This document shows, in pieces, positions 53,486-62,463 of a stretch of DNA of 64,000 nt (within the stretch, counting starts at the first letter, position 1; each line of letters begins with the position of its first letter). A model generated the notes under the pieces. That model searched no databases. It saw nothing but the letters and a program-made list of their open reading frames with translations, and had not been told where the DNA came from. The stretch covers positions 558,001 to 622,000 of the forward strand of contig OZ253953.1 in the NCBI GenBank assembly GCA_965267335.1, written 5' to 3'. The position numbers were made by a program, and so were the translations under genes. The stretch comes from G965267335 sp965267335 (GTDB lineage Bacteria > Bacteroidota > Bacteroidia > Cytophagales > JAAEPT01).

Positions 53486-53718
53486 TCAACACAATTTTGA
53501 GCTTCTACTTTGGCCTCTTTTTTTTCTTCCTCGGTCATTTTCTCATGCGCGTTGTGGCATTTTTTCAATTCAATAATTCTAGGATCATCGGGCTCAGTAG
53601 GTTTGTTTTCACTTTTCTGAATTTCTTCAACAAGCTTCTTGCACTCACAAACTGTGGGCTCATCAGAACAACCAAAAACAACTATGGACAAAAGTAGCAA
53701 TATTCGTGCCTTCATCAT
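53482..53718 (-). CDS. Small Cys-containing lipoprotein
   Basis: A 78-residue protein. The lipobox is VVFGC (Cys17), followed by SDEPTVCECKKLVEEIQ, a helical charged region and a last Cys near the end (AQNCVE). The four later cysteines may form disulfides. It overlaps the start of OmpA paralogue 2 by 4 bp and is probably expressed with it. No named family is recognised. Confidence 0.7.
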   Translation of the reverse strand: MMKARILLLLSIVVFGCSDEPTVCECKKLVEEIQKSENKPTEPDDPRIIELKKCHNAHEKMTEEEKKEAKVEAQNCVE

Positions 53719-53831
53719 GCAATTTATATCGATAGGGCCGGTAATTTATAAAAAATGAGGATATTATCAGTAAAGTAAAAACCTAATATCGTACACATTC
53801 GTAAATTGTATACAACTTTAATGATATCACT

Positions 53832-54200
53832 ATGAGTGCAAAGCCCAGCAAAGAAGTCAAATTAGAACATTTTAAGAATCTTGTTGCCGTTGCCTATGCG
53901 GACGGTTATTTAGATGAGGACGAAGAAGATTTCTTATATGATAAAGCAGATGAAATTGGTTTGCCATATGATGAAGTGGAAGCGATCATAAAACAAGCTG
54001 ATAAACTTCAGTTTATGGTACCCATGAATATGCAGGACAGAGAAGATCAGTTAGCTGATATTGTGTATATGTCCATGATTGATGGTGAACTTCATGATAA
54101 GGAATACGAACTATGTCTGAGTATCGCACATAAACTTGGCTTTCAACAAAAGGATTTGGATGAAGCGATTGATCTAACCAAGAAATTGTGGGAACAATAA
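53832..54200 (+). CDS. TerB-like (tellurite-resistance/DjlA-type) helical protein
   Basis: A 122-residue all-helical cytoplasmic protein. The acidic metal-binding-like segments AYADGYLDEDEEDFLYD (about 20-36) and SMIDGELHDKEYE (about 84-96) match the two-fold TerB pattern. TerB domains bind divalent metals and occur in stress and phage-response proteins; a specific role here is not evident. Monocistronic, divergent from the small lipoprotein gene. Confidence 0.8.
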   Translation: MSAKPSKEVKLEHFKNLVAVAYADGYLDEDEEDFLYDKADEIGLPYDEVEAIIKQADKLQFMVPMNMQDREDQLADIVYMSMIDGELHDKEYELCLSIAHKLGFQQKDLDEAIDLTKKLWEQ

Positions 54201-54240
54201 AAAAATTTGGTAGCTACCGGTTACCTGTTATTAGTTAGTT

Positions 54241-54345
54241 GTATATATAAGTACATAACACAACCAGATTAACATTTAACACAATTTTCTAATAACACAC
54301 AACATTAAAAAAAGGTCCTTTATGAGGGCCTTTTTTGTTTGTATC
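54241..54345 (+). ncRNA. Candidate small transcript, locus D
   Basis: GTATAT-N4-GTACAT (54241-54256) matches the element of loci A and C, and AAAGGTCC/GGGCCTTT (54311-54318, about 54326-54333) followed by a T run is an intrinsic terminator, about 90 bp later. There is no start-codon ORF, but the frame ending at 54292 reads LTFNTIF before its stop, faintly like the A/C peptides. ACCGGTTAC at 54216 only loosely resembles the ATCGTTYAC repeat. Confidence 0.35.
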
Positions 54346-54373
54346 CCTTCGCTCTCCTGATATTACCATATAT

Positions 54374-54406
54374 TTTCAAATCTTTTCTACACAATTTCTA
54401 TATTTG
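54374..54406 (+). promoter_or_regulatory. Bacteroidota-type promoter of the 54424 gene
   Basis: TATATTTG (54399-54406) matches TAnnTTTG exactly; TTTC at 54374-54377 is a near match to the -33 box with 26-27 bp between box centres. The ATG follows 17 bp later. Confidence 0.45.
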
Positions 54407-54423
54407 ACGATCAATGTATTGTC

Positions 54424-54786
54424 ATGTTTCTACGGAAGTACACAAAGTTTGTCGTTTATGTAATTACAATACTTTCAGCAACGCTGATAAGTGAGTGGTT
54501 AATCACTTTATTGGAGGGTGTTGCCTTGGGCTATTTATATGTGGCTTTGAGGATGGCCGTCTTTGTATTGGTATATTTTCCACTGTTGACATTTTTTGAG
54601 GGTTACATAAAGAAAGTTACTCAGCGTTATGCCCGTGAGAGCAAAAAGGCAGCCAAGAGCAGTTTCTTTGGTCTTACTATAGGGTTTGTCTTGGCTTTGT
54701 TCATTCTATTTGCTTTATACGCAATGGTATTGATTGATAAGAATGTCTTTGTTGACATAAAGAATTGGTTTACTAATCTGTTTTAA
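54424..54786 (+). CDS. Small membrane protein of unknown function
   Basis: A 120-residue protein with three hydrophobic segments (about 7-28, 31-55 and 83-106) and a basic loop (KKVTQRYARESKKAAKSS) between the second and third. No family is recognised. It lies 10 bp before the OmpH/Skp-like gene and is probably co-transcribed. Confidence 0.72.
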   Translation: MFLRKYTKFVVYVITILSATLISEWLITLLEGVALGYLYVALRMAVFVLVYFPLLTFFEGYIKKVTQRYARESKKAAKSSFFGLTIGFVLALFILFALYAMVLIDKNVFVDIKNWFTNLF

Positions 54787-54796
54787 AAAAATAATC

Positions 54797-55468
54797 GTGA
54801 AGAATAAGTCTGTTATCATAAATGCAGTATTGGCTATAGGTTTGATTGTACTCTATATCCTTCATTTTACCAGTAGTCCGAAATCTGCAGTTGTAGAAGA
54901 AGAGGAAATAATCGAAGATACACTCCAGGTAGTAGAAGAGGCTGATTCTTCTCTTCTTGACACGGTCCCATCAAAAGAATTAAACTTTCCAATCGCCTAT
55001 GTAAATATGGATCGACTGAACGAAGAGTATAATTATATCCTGGATGGTAGAAAAAGAATACAGTCTCGCGAAGCTTCATATAAAAGGCAACTTGCTTCTA
55101 TTCAGGAAGAAAGCTACAAATTACAGGAAGAGTATCAGCAAATTATGGTTCAGTTTCAAAGTGGAAAACTAACGGAAGACGCTGCGAAAGCTTTGATTGC
55201 GGATTTGGAGAAAAGGCAAGAGAAGAACATGAGAAAAGCCCAAAACACTGAAGAAAGCATAGCTAAGGAAAGTCAGAATTTCTTGATTCAGGCTCAGGAT
55301 AATATTCGAAGCTTTTTGGAGAAGAACAGAGATGAGTTCAAGTACTCTTACGTGTTCACTTATGGTATGGGATCCAATTTACTTTTTGCAAATGACAGCC
55401 TGGACATTACCAATGATTTGTTGGAGGCCCTGAACAAGGACTACGCTGAAACCAAGAAGAAAAAGTAA
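54797..55468 (+). CDS. OmpH/Skp-like periplasmic chaperone
   Basis: A 223-residue protein from GTG 54797. A signal anchor (residues 5-24) is followed by an acidic linker and then an OmpH domain with IAYVNMDRLNEEYNYI and a long coiled coil (about 85-185, RKRIQSREASYKRQLASIQEE). Skp-type trimers carry unfolded outer-membrane proteins through the periplasm. The acidic N-terminal linker (EEEEIIEDTLQVVEEADSS) is longer than in E. coli Skp. Confidence 0.85.
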   Translation: MKNKSVIINAVLAIGLIVLYILHFTSSPKSAVVEEEEIIEDTLQVVEEADSSLLDTVPSKELNFPIAYVNMDRLNEEYNYILDGRKRIQSREASYKRQLASIQEESYKLQEEYQQIMVQFQSGKLTEDAAKALIADLEKRQEKNMRKAQNTEESIAKESQNFLIQAQDNIRSFLEKNRDEFKYSYVFTYGMGSNLLFANDSLDITNDLLEALNKDYAETKKKK

Positions 55469-55488
55469 TTACAGTTAAGTACAGATCG

Positions 55489-56991
55489 TCATCCTACTTT
55501 TGCATAGTCGTACAACTCCTTATATCCGGTGCCGTCATAGCAGTTGCACTTAATAATATCACTGAATACCGAGGGCTTAAATAGTGGCTTGCCGGTAAGC
55601 ATTCTGGCACACTCCTGAATTCCCTCAATAAGGGACGGGTGTGGATGTATTAGTTCGGCAAGTTCTTCAATGCCGATTCCCAGATTAATCATTAATGCTA
55701 CGGCTTGGATTGCACTTGAAGCCTGAACCCCCAATGCTCTCATACCCAACAACTTCATTTCATCGTCATTGGTGACAAGCAATTTGAAGAACCCTTGTTT
55801 ACTACGCATGGCAATAGCACGCGGGATACACGAGAAGTCAATACAGGCTACTTTGTAAGGGATACCTTTTTGTTGGCATTGCTGCTCGTTCATACCCACT
55901 CCAGCGACAAGCGGGTTTAAGAACATAATTGTCGAAATGTTGTCGTAACTAATTTCTCCTTTCGCGATACCATAAATTTTTTCAATAGCATGTCGGCCTT
56001 CAAGTTCTCCAACGTTGACCAGCGCAATATCCGCAGTGACATCCCCAACCGCATAAATGTTAGGCACGCTTGTTTGTGTATCGTGGTCCTTGATCATTCC
56101 GCGTTCATTCAGCTCCACTCCAACTTCTTCCAGCCCTAGATTTTCGGTATTGGGCACACGTCCAACAGAGACAAGAGCTTTTTCAACCCGGAACAACTTG
56201 TTACTTCCTTGCTTGTAAGACAGTTCATATTCAACCACTCCATCAACTACTTCCATTCTTTCCAGCTTGGAATTACGGTGTATATGAGTACCGTTTAACT
56301 CAAGGTTTTTTTCAACCATGGCAACAAGGTCAGCATCTTCAAAAGGGAGGATTCGTTCTGCTTTGTCGATGATATTGACCTGCGTCTTACCAAAGTTCGA
56401 GAAAATGGTTGCGTACTCACAACCAATAACTCCTGCCCCAAGAACAACCATGCTCTTTGGTAGTTTGTTAAAGTTATGGACCGTGTCGGAGGTGACAATA
56501 ATATCACCGTCAATCGGTATGTTGGGTAGGTGTCTTGGTCGGCTTCCTGTGGCGATAATCACATTTTCAGCCCACACTACGCTTTTTTTCCCGCTCTTAT
56601 CAGTAATTTCAATCTCGTTTTTGGACAGTAGTTTACCTCTGCCCTCAAGGTGATCAAATTGGTTCCCATAAGCCTCACTGCTCAATAGCTCAACGTGTTT
56701 TTCCAACTGAAACTTTCTTTCAGCTACTGCAGCGTTCAATTCGTTTACAACTTCTTTATAGTCAAATGTGAAGGTGTTACCGGAAAAGGAAAGAGATTTT
56801 TTACGGGTTGTGGCAACATCTTTTGAAAGTTCCCACATCGCTTTGGATGATAGTGCACCATTGTAAAGCCCGGCTCCACCCAACTTATCTTTTTCGATCA
56901 GGCAAATCTTTTTACCAAGATCAATTGCTCTCATTGCCGCAGCATAACCAGAGGGACCACCACCAATAATGCATATATCATACTTTTCCAT
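55489..56991 (-). CDS. Lpd-like FAD/NAD(P) oxidoreductase lacking the redox cysteines
   Basis: A 500-residue protein of the dihydrolipoamide dehydrogenase / pyridine-disulfide oxidoreductase class. FAD motif CIIGGGPSGYAAAMRA (7-22), NAD motif VVLGAGVIGCEYATIFSNFG, second FAD motif NIYAVGDVTADIAL and C-terminal HPHPSLIEG (His-Glu pair) are intact. The place of the redox-active CxxxxC reads GGAGLYNGALSSKAMWEL, so both cysteines are absent. It therefore cannot work as a standard disulfide reductase and may be a transhydrogenase-like or quinone-linked enzyme. A few C-terminal cysteines (DIIKCNCYDG) are a different motif. Monocistronic. Confidence 0.88.
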   Translation of the reverse strand: MEKYDICIIGGGPSGYAAAMRAIDLGKKICLIEKDKLGGAGLYNGALSSKAMWELSKDVATTRKKSLSFSGNTFTFDYKEVVNELNAAVAERKFQLEKHVELLSSEAYGNQFDHLEGRGKLLSKNEIEITDKSGKKSVVWAENVIIATGSRPRHLPNIPIDGDIIVTSDTVHNFNKLPKSMVVLGAGVIGCEYATIFSNFGKTQVNIIDKAERILPFEDADLVAMVEKNLELNGTHIHRNSKLERMEVVDGVVEYELSYKQGSNKLFRVEKALVSVGRVPNTENLGLEEVGVELNERGMIKDHDTQTSVPNIYAVGDVTADIALVNVGELEGRHAIEKIYGIAKGEISYDNISTIMFLNPLVAGVGMNEQQCQQKGIPYKVACIDFSCIPRAIAMRSKQGFFKLLVTNDDEMKLLGMRALGVQASSAIQAVALMINLGIGIEELAELIHPHPSLIEGIQECARMLTGKPLFKPSVFSDIIKCNCYDGTGYKELYDYAKVG

Positions 56992-57078
56992 AAACCAACT
57001 TTTATACCTTTAAGCGAATGTAATAAATATACGATTCATTGAAAAGAAGGATGTCACTTCGGAACAGTCTGATAAAAA

Positions 57079-57110
57079 AACCCGCCAGGGATATATTTCT
57101 CTGGCGGGTT
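57079..57110 (-). terminator. Intrinsic terminator after the T9SS gene
   Basis: AACCCGCCAG (57079-57088) pairs with CTGGCGGGTT (57101-57110); on the minus strand the stem is followed by TTTTT. It ends the two-gene operon with the GH5-like hydrolase. Confidence 0.85.
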
Positions 57111-57132
57111 GGTCTCAGTATCTAATCTTAAC

Positions 57133-58449
57133 TTAGTAAATCACCACTCGCTGTGTGGCAGCGCCTTGTTCCGTGGTAACCTGGAACAGGTAGACCCCTG
57201 AAACTAATTGTGATATATCAACAAAATTTTTACCTGGCACTAAGGTGTAGGATTCTGTATCAGTTCCAGTTATGGATTGAATGTTTAAGATGCCAGCTGC
57301 ATCTGGTAATACAATACAAATTGACTCGTCTGCAGGATTGGGAAATACCTTGAAGTCTACTACCTGTATCGCACCTGAAACCCCGGTGACAATTGTTTCT
57401 GAACAAGGGTCGAAATCAAAGTCACCGATTCTTATTGAGTCCAGAGTTATAGATTCTGTACCCATACTATTCGGATTAATCGATATACTGATTTCAGATA
57501 TCGAATCCATTGTGGCTCCTGAGGTACTGAAATCAAACTCATACCACTGCATGCCAGACAAAGTGATTTTTTGGGCAAAATCAAAGCCGTCAATAAATGT
57601 ATCGGAGAGACCATTCTTTAGATCCACCCGGATCGTATCATCAATTGTTCCTGAAGCTCTGATCCATACTTTTGGCTCGGAGGTAATATCTGGATAAGTA
57701 TGTCCTGTGGTACCATAGGGTTGAAAACCAATTCCTGAGCTTGCGTCAGCTCCCGGCCCGATATCAACTTGGTAAGTCTGGCTGATCTGAGTTGCGGTGA
57801 TATTGCTACCATCATGAACAAAATTATAAAACCCGACTGCCTGGGAAAGGTCAGTTTCATAGCTAATGGATTCCACATCAACTACAGGGCTAGGATTAAT
57901 GTTATTGTCACCAATTATTATAGAATCAACAAAGAATTGTTTTGTCTCACCACTGGTTTGCGGATTGACAGTTACAAAGGCTTCAACAATTTGATTGAGC
58001 GGATTCGAACCTAAACTGGCCGTAAAGTCAAATTCATACCACTGATAGTCGTCACATAATATTGGCTGCATATAATTCCAGCCATCAACAAACGTATATG
58101 TTGGGTCGTTCTTCAAGTCCAGCTTAATGGTGTCACCAACTGTTCCCTTCATTTTAATGTATACAACTGGATTTGAAGAGATATCGATGTTAGCAGGATT
58201 ACCCGTAGCTCCTTTATCATAAGGTGCAATTCCAAGGCCTTCCCAGTTGAGAGCACTTGCACCAACATCAACTTGTAGTTCGGTGCCTAGGTTCGTCACG
58301 GTTACATCACCAGGGTCCGGCCCATAGACATAAGAAGTACCATCATCCATACTGTTAGTAAACCCGGTAGGATCAGTAGAACTTGGGTGAAGTTGTGCGA
58401 ATCCGGCACTATAGCTTATGGTTAGAATAATTAGTAATAACTTTTTCAT
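57133..58449 (-). CDS. T9SS-secreted protein with two beta-sandwich (CBM-like) domains
   Basis: A 438-residue protein from ATG 58449, where a signal peptide begins (MKKLLLIILTISYSAGFAQ); the longer frame from 58512 would add 21 residues that overlap the previous gene. Two related domains of about 150 residues each (INVEGxGIAPY..VYIKMKGT..DTIKLDLKNDP.. and GIGFQPYG..VWIRASGT..DTIRVDLKNGL) look like carbohydrate-binding modules. The C-terminus is a type A sorting domain (VDFKVFPNPADESI, VSGVYLFQV). It is co-transcribed 10 bp after the GH5-like gene and may serve as its surface-bound binding partner. Confidence 0.85.
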   Translation of the reverse strand: MKKLLLIILTISYSAGFAQLHPSSTDPTGFTNSMDDGTSYVYGPDPGDVTVTNLGTELQVDVGASALNWEGLGIAPYDKGATGNPANIDISSNPVVYIKMKGTVGDTIKLDLKNDPTYTFVDGWNYMQPILCDDYQWYEFDFTASLGSNPLNQIVEAFVTVNPQTSGETKQFFVDSIIIGDNNINPSPVVDVESISYETDLSQAVGFYNFVHDGSNITATQISQTYQVDIGPGADASSGIGFQPYGTTGHTYPDITSEPKVWIRASGTIDDTIRVDLKNGLSDTFIDGFDFAQKITLSGMQWYEFDFSTSGATMDSISEISISINPNSMGTESITLDSIRIGDFDFDPCSETIVTGVSGAIQVVDFKVFPNPADESICIVLPDAAGILNIQSITGTDTESYTLVPGKNFVDISQLVSGVYLFQVTTEQGAATQRVVIY

Positions 58450-58459
58450 ATGACTGGTT

Positions 58460-59884
58460 TTAGTTTTCTGAAATAACAATCGGTTCGGATGTCTTTTCGA
58501 ATTCATAAACATCCCGCTGCACTATTCTGTAGTACCTTTTTTCCTTTTTCTTGTTTTTAACTTTTTTGTTGTAGTCGACTTTCCCGTCCCCCATTGACTT
58601 GATGAGCTTAGCTTTTTGATAATTCTTTTGGTCTGTTGAGTATTCGATGATAAAGTTTTTGAGAATCAGAGGATCTTCAGCATTCCAACTAAGAACATCT
58701 CGTTTGCCTTTTCTTATGATACTTAGCTCGAGATTCTCCTGTTTTAATTTCAGGCAAGGACATGGGCCAGGTTCAACCCAGTCCGGATTCGCTTCTTTAA
58801 AGTTTTTGAGCACGTCTCTAAAATCTTTCCAACCGCCTATTCCATCGTATCCATTAAACGACCAGTACATTATACCGGCATAACCGTTTCTCTTAGCTAA
58901 TTGTATAACCTCATCTACTTTGTGGATTTTTGCTTTTGCAGTATCAGCAGGTGTTTCACCGATAATTATAGGTTTGTCAATTTTGTAGTAATTGACATCT
59001 TTTGTAGTGTCATAGAGGTCAGCGCCCAATGGTACCATGTAGTCATAGTAGTGTACCTGATAGAAATCCAGATAGGCCCCATCCATATTATTTGTTGCGC
59101 TCTGCAGGGCCTTGTCGCTCCATAAATTTTGCGCTGCAGGGTAGACATCAGAATTCCAGCGAATGGAAGCGGAGCCTGTAGTTATTTTTTTATTTGATCG
59201 TTTATGAACTTCTGCGGCCATCCACCCGGTAAGTTTTTGCATACGTTCTATAGGCACAACATAGTCCGATCGGTACTCCCAGAGGGTGTCGTTCAGGTGA
59301 TCTCTTTCGAGTGCCCACTCCGGTTCATTACATACTTCCCAGGCAAACAAGTTACATTGATCCTTGTATCGCTCAACTATTGGAATCCATACGTTATCGA
59401 TGTAGCTCTTCATTTTGGCATCTTCCAATAGCAGGTCTTCATGGTGTCCAGCAAATGGACCGGCTGATTCAGTAAAGTCTTTACACATATCAAAAGACCA
59501 CATACATGGCATAATCATCACATTATGTCTTTTGGCTCTACGGAAGCAGTCATCCATATCAATAAAAAAATCGGTGTCTAGTCCGGTTGCATATCCGTTT
59601 TTATCAAACTCCGGGCTGGACCTGCCATCGCAATGAATCCACAGTCTGACCACATTTACGCCATAGTCTTCGCATTCCGTAAAGAAATTTTCAAACCAAG
59701 TTGTATCGTACATGGTGCCCCAAAGTAAATGATTGCCGAAATCACCACCGAATTTGTTCCAGGCTACATTGAGTCCGTTCACCCAATACTTCTCACCTTC
59801 GTATTCGATTAGTTTGCTTTGCTGGGCTATTGCGCCTTGTAACAGAAAGCTATTGAATAATATAAAAAAGAAGGCTTTTCGCAT
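58460..59884 (-). CDS. Secreted GH5-like glycoside hydrolase (endoglucanase/mannanase type)
   Basis: A 474-residue protein. The signal peptide ends at about residue 20 (QGAIAQ). A TIM barrel of family GH5 type follows: VNVVRLWIHCDG (about 76-87), the acid/base in WEVCNEPEW (Glu187) and the probable nucleophile in IIIGETPAD (Glu310). The last 90 residues (YYRIVQRDVYEFEKTSEPIVISEN) are a fibronectin-like module that in neighbours precedes a T9SS tail, but here the gene ends without one; the next gene supplies a sorting domain 10 bp later. It should cut beta-linked polysaccharide. The promoter is at 59918-59947. Confidence 0.88.
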   Translation of the reverse strand: MRKAFFFILFNSFLLQGAIAQQSKLIEYEGEKYWVNGLNVAWNKFGGDFGNHLLWGTMYDTTWFENFFTECEDYGVNVVRLWIHCDGRSSPEFDKNGYATGLDTDFFIDMDDCFRRAKRHNVMIMPCMWSFDMCKDFTESAGPFAGHHEDLLLEDAKMKSYIDNVWIPIVERYKDQCNLFAWEVCNEPEWALERDHLNDTLWEYRSDYVVPIERMQKLTGWMAAEVHKRSNKKITTGSASIRWNSDVYPAAQNLWSDKALQSATNNMDGAYLDFYQVHYYDYMVPLGADLYDTTKDVNYYKIDKPIIIGETPADTAKAKIHKVDEVIQLAKRNGYAGIMYWSFNGYDGIGGWKDFRDVLKNFKEANPDWVEPGPCPCLKLKQENLELSIIRKGKRDVLSWNAEDPLILKNFIIEYSTDQKNYQKAKLIKSMGDGKVDYNKKVKNKKKEKRYYRIVQRDVYEFEKTSEPIVISEN

Positions 59885-59917
59885 GAATCAGAGTCAACTA
59901 AATAGATAAGGTTCTTA

Positions 59918-59947
59918 CAAATATATTTGAAAAAAGGGCTCTGCAAA
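59918..59947 (-). promoter_or_regulatory. Bacteroidota-type promoter of the GH5-like operon
   Basis: On the minus strand TTTG (59944-59947) and TATATTTG (59918-59925) are separated by 18 bp, matching the -33/-7 pattern. The start codon lies 33 bp downstream. Confidence 0.5.
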
Positions 59948-59984
59948 GACGTGTCCCTCAAATTACGCCTTAACGCGGATATTC

Positions 59985-60004
59985 AATACGCAAAAAGGCG
60001 TATT
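59985..60004. promoter_or_regulatory. Short palindrome between divergent operons
   Basis: AATACGC (59985-59991) pairs with GCGTATT (59998-60004) around AAAAAG. It lies between the divergent promoters of the GH5-like gene and the 60088 gene and could be a shared operator. No regulator gene is near. Confidence 0.3.
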
Positions 60005-60017
60005 CTTAAAATGAACA

Positions 60018-60049
60018 TTTGGAAAGGATTCAGGCAGCACATACATTTG
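60018..60049 (+). promoter_or_regulatory. Bacteroidota-type promoter of the 60088 operon
   Basis: TTTG (60018-60021) and TACATTTG (60042-60049) are separated by 20 bp, with 26 bp between box centres, a perfect fit to TTTG/TAnnTTTG. The TTG start at 60088 lies 38 bp downstream. Confidence 0.6.
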
Positions 60050-60087
60050 GCTATTAACCTCGACAAAAACGCCTAATTACTCCTTAC

Positions 60088-62463
60088 TTGAGATACTTCG
60101 TATTCATATTAGCTTTTATGGGTTTGTCAGTTTTTCTGCCAGCTCAGGACTGCAATATGTTATACAACGGCAATTTCTCTGATAAGTTGGAGGCGTGGAC
60201 CCTATACAAAATGGAGGGTGGCTATGGTAGGGCAAAAATAGCGGAAGACAGCTCGGTAAGAATAGAAATGGTTCGGGTAGGAAAAAGACCCTGGGCTGTT
60301 CAATTTACCCAGTGGGATTTGATTTTCGAGAAAGGAAAATCATACCGAATTACTACTGTCATGAAGGCAGACTCTAATCGTACAGTCATGTTAAAGACTG
60401 GTCAGAATGATGGTCCGTGGAATACTTTTTGGACTGCCGACCTTGAACTAACCACCGAGTACCAAACTTTTACCACTGATTTTATGATGAATGATCCAAC
60501 TGATTCCAGTGGTAGAATTGAAATTAATGTTGGCAATATTATGACTCCTGTAAATATTAAGAGTGTAAAGATAGAAGCACTCAACTGTATATCAGGAAGC
60601 GAACAAAAAAGGATAATACCCCGTGCAGTAGTACAGGTGCCTGGTGAAGAGAAGGTTGCTCAGATACCACCAAAAGTCATTATGAAACCGGGGTTTACTA
60701 ACATGACAGTGTCGGGTTATGTGAGGTCTTTTAATGTATACAGAGAACTGAGCGAGTCATATGATGGGGCTCCGTATGCACCAAAAACATTTATAATCAA
60801 CGGAGTGGCAGCTGATAATCCACCCACAAGTGGTTTTGCAACGGGTTACCGTGAGCCTCTTATGATGCTTGAGTTTTTGGGAAAGCCTACCGGGAACACG
60901 TTTTATAAGTTTGACTTTATTCTGGATAACCAGCTCATTGGAGACTTTCAGGATACCACGAATAAGAGGATCGAGACCTACCGATATCTAAATCTTGAGG
61001 GTGGCATTAACAGTGACATTGGTAATTTTACCGCCAGGCTTGGGGGAGTAAGCTTTTTCAACCTAACCCCGTTTACTCTCTGGAGATTCCAGTTCAGGGA
61101 TGATATGTTTGAGCGCTATCCGTGGGAATGGTCAACAGAGTCCTATGACAGATACACACAATACTATAATGACCTCAGCATTGGTCGAGATAATCGATTT
61201 GGAAGTGCTGCGATTCAGGGTTTGATATTGGAAGGGGAGCAGTTGCCATTAGGATTCGGTGCAAAGTTGATTTATGGCAAAACAAATGGTTCGAATAACG
61301 GTTTTCAAAGTTTCCTCAGCAATAACTTTAAGTACATAAGTGCAGGCCAATTATCAAAACGAGTTGGCAGGCATAGCATTTCAGCAAATTATTATCAGCA
61401 AAAGGGTTTTGTAACTAATGCCGTTGGAATTGATGATACCGAACTACAGGAATTAGAACAAATCATCACATCGGAAATCACTCTGAATTTTAAGAAATCA
61501 CTCAAAGTAACTTCAGAATTGGGGATAGGTACCTATACCAACACCGAAGTACTAGAAAATAATTGGTCCCCCGCCATTATCACCAAGGCTCAATTTGACC
61601 CAAGATTAACTAAAGTCCCAATAAGTATTGAGGGATACTATATTGGTGAACAAGTACTTAACCAGAACAGTGTTTTTGTTAATTCCATAAATGCCGGAGC
61701 CGAGTACGGACAAACCCAACAGTATAACACCTGGGTATTTCAGTCTCCAGTATTGGAGATCGGTCAGGTTGCAAACAATCGGGCTGGCGTTACAGTGGCA
61801 ACAAACAAAACTTTCGGAAATTTCAAGGTTGGTTTAGGTTTGGCTGCCGCACAAGAGCTTACCAATTTGTTCAATACTATTACCTATCAACATAGGCTGG
61901 CGGCATTGGAAAGGTCCAGATTTATTTTCTATCAGAATCAAATTGGTCCTTATGGAAGAATCATGAATCAATGGAGGAGGAGCTGGGATCAAATTGCCAT
62001 TGTCGACACCAGCAATGTAAATTACAAGAAGGGGTTTACAACAATGGACCTGGACCTTAAATATAAGACCAAGCTATTTAAAAGAGGGCTGATAATCGGT
62101 AATTACATGAATTACAACTCAGTGCAAACTGGGTTTAGCCCGATTGTAAAATTCGATCAGTCTGCCTTCTTAAGATTATTCTACGAGGAGTTTCAGGTAT
62201 TCTATAATGTTACGGATAAAACAACACTTGTAGGTCAAGTGGCTTTTGAAAGAGCGGTTGCGAATGATAAAACAGAAACAGCATCAAACGGTAAAAATGT
62301 TGATCAAATAGGAAAAAGCTTCGGCATTGGTGTTGATTATGATTTTGATGAAAGAGCCGGACTATATATAAGACAAAAATGGTATAGCCATGAAGACAGG
62401 AATTTTGTTCTTGACCGCTTCAAAGGGTTCGAATCTACAATTGAACTGAAAGTATTCTTCTGA
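60088..62463 (+). CDS. Outer-membrane protein: CBM4/9-like domain plus predicted beta-barrel
   Basis: A 791-residue protein starting at TTG 60088; no ATG occurs in front of the signal peptide (RYFVFILAFMGLSVFLPAQ). Residues about 22-170 form a carbohydrate-binding-like sandwich (NMLYNGNFSDKLEAWTLYK). A region of alternating aromatic and polar residues (about 200-791) suggests a porin-like barrel, ending in aromatic residues ELKVFF as for BAM substrates. The stop overlaps the next start by 1 bp. It could anchor a polysaccharide at the outer membrane; this is an inference. Confidence 0.72.
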   Translation: MRYFVFILAFMGLSVFLPAQDCNMLYNGNFSDKLEAWTLYKMEGGYGRAKIAEDSSVRIEMVRVGKRPWAVQFTQWDLIFEKGKSYRITTVMKADSNRTVMLKTGQNDGPWNTFWTADLELTTEYQTFTTDFMMNDPTDSSGRIEINVGNIMTPVNIKSVKIEALNCISGSEQKRIIPRAVVQVPGEEKVAQIPPKVIMKPGFTNMTVSGYVRSFNVYRELSESYDGAPYAPKTFIINGVAADNPPTSGFATGYREPLMMLEFLGKPTGNTFYKFDFILDNQLIGDFQDTTNKRIETYRYLNLEGGINSDIGNFTARLGGVSFFNLTPFTLWRFQFRDDMFERYPWEWSTESYDRYTQYYNDLSIGRDNRFGSAAIQGLILEGEQLPLGFGAKLIYGKTNGSNNGFQSFLSNNFKYISAGQLSKRVGRHSISANYYQQKGFVTNAVGIDDTELQELEQIITSEITLNFKKSLKVTSELGIGTYTNTEVLENNWSPAIITKAQFDPRLTKVPISIEGYYIGEQVLNQNSVFVNSINAGAEYGQTQQYNTWVFQSPVLEIGQVANNRAGVTVATNKTFGNFKVGLGLAAAQELTNLFNTITYQHRLAALERSRFIFYQNQIGPYGRIMNQWRRSWDQIAIVDTSNVNYKKGFTTMDLDLKYKTKLFKRGLIIGNYMNYNSVQTGFSPIVKFDQSAFLRLFYEEFQVFYNVTDKTTLVGQVAFERAVANDKTETASNGKNVDQIGKSFGIGVDYDFDERAGLYIRQKWYSHEDRNFVLDRFKGFESTIELKVFF

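Noticed and set aside
58450..58512. N-terminal extension of the T9SS gene into the GH5-like gene
   Set aside because: It would put 21 residues before a clear signal peptide and overlap the upstream gene by 53 bp; ATG 58449 is preferred.
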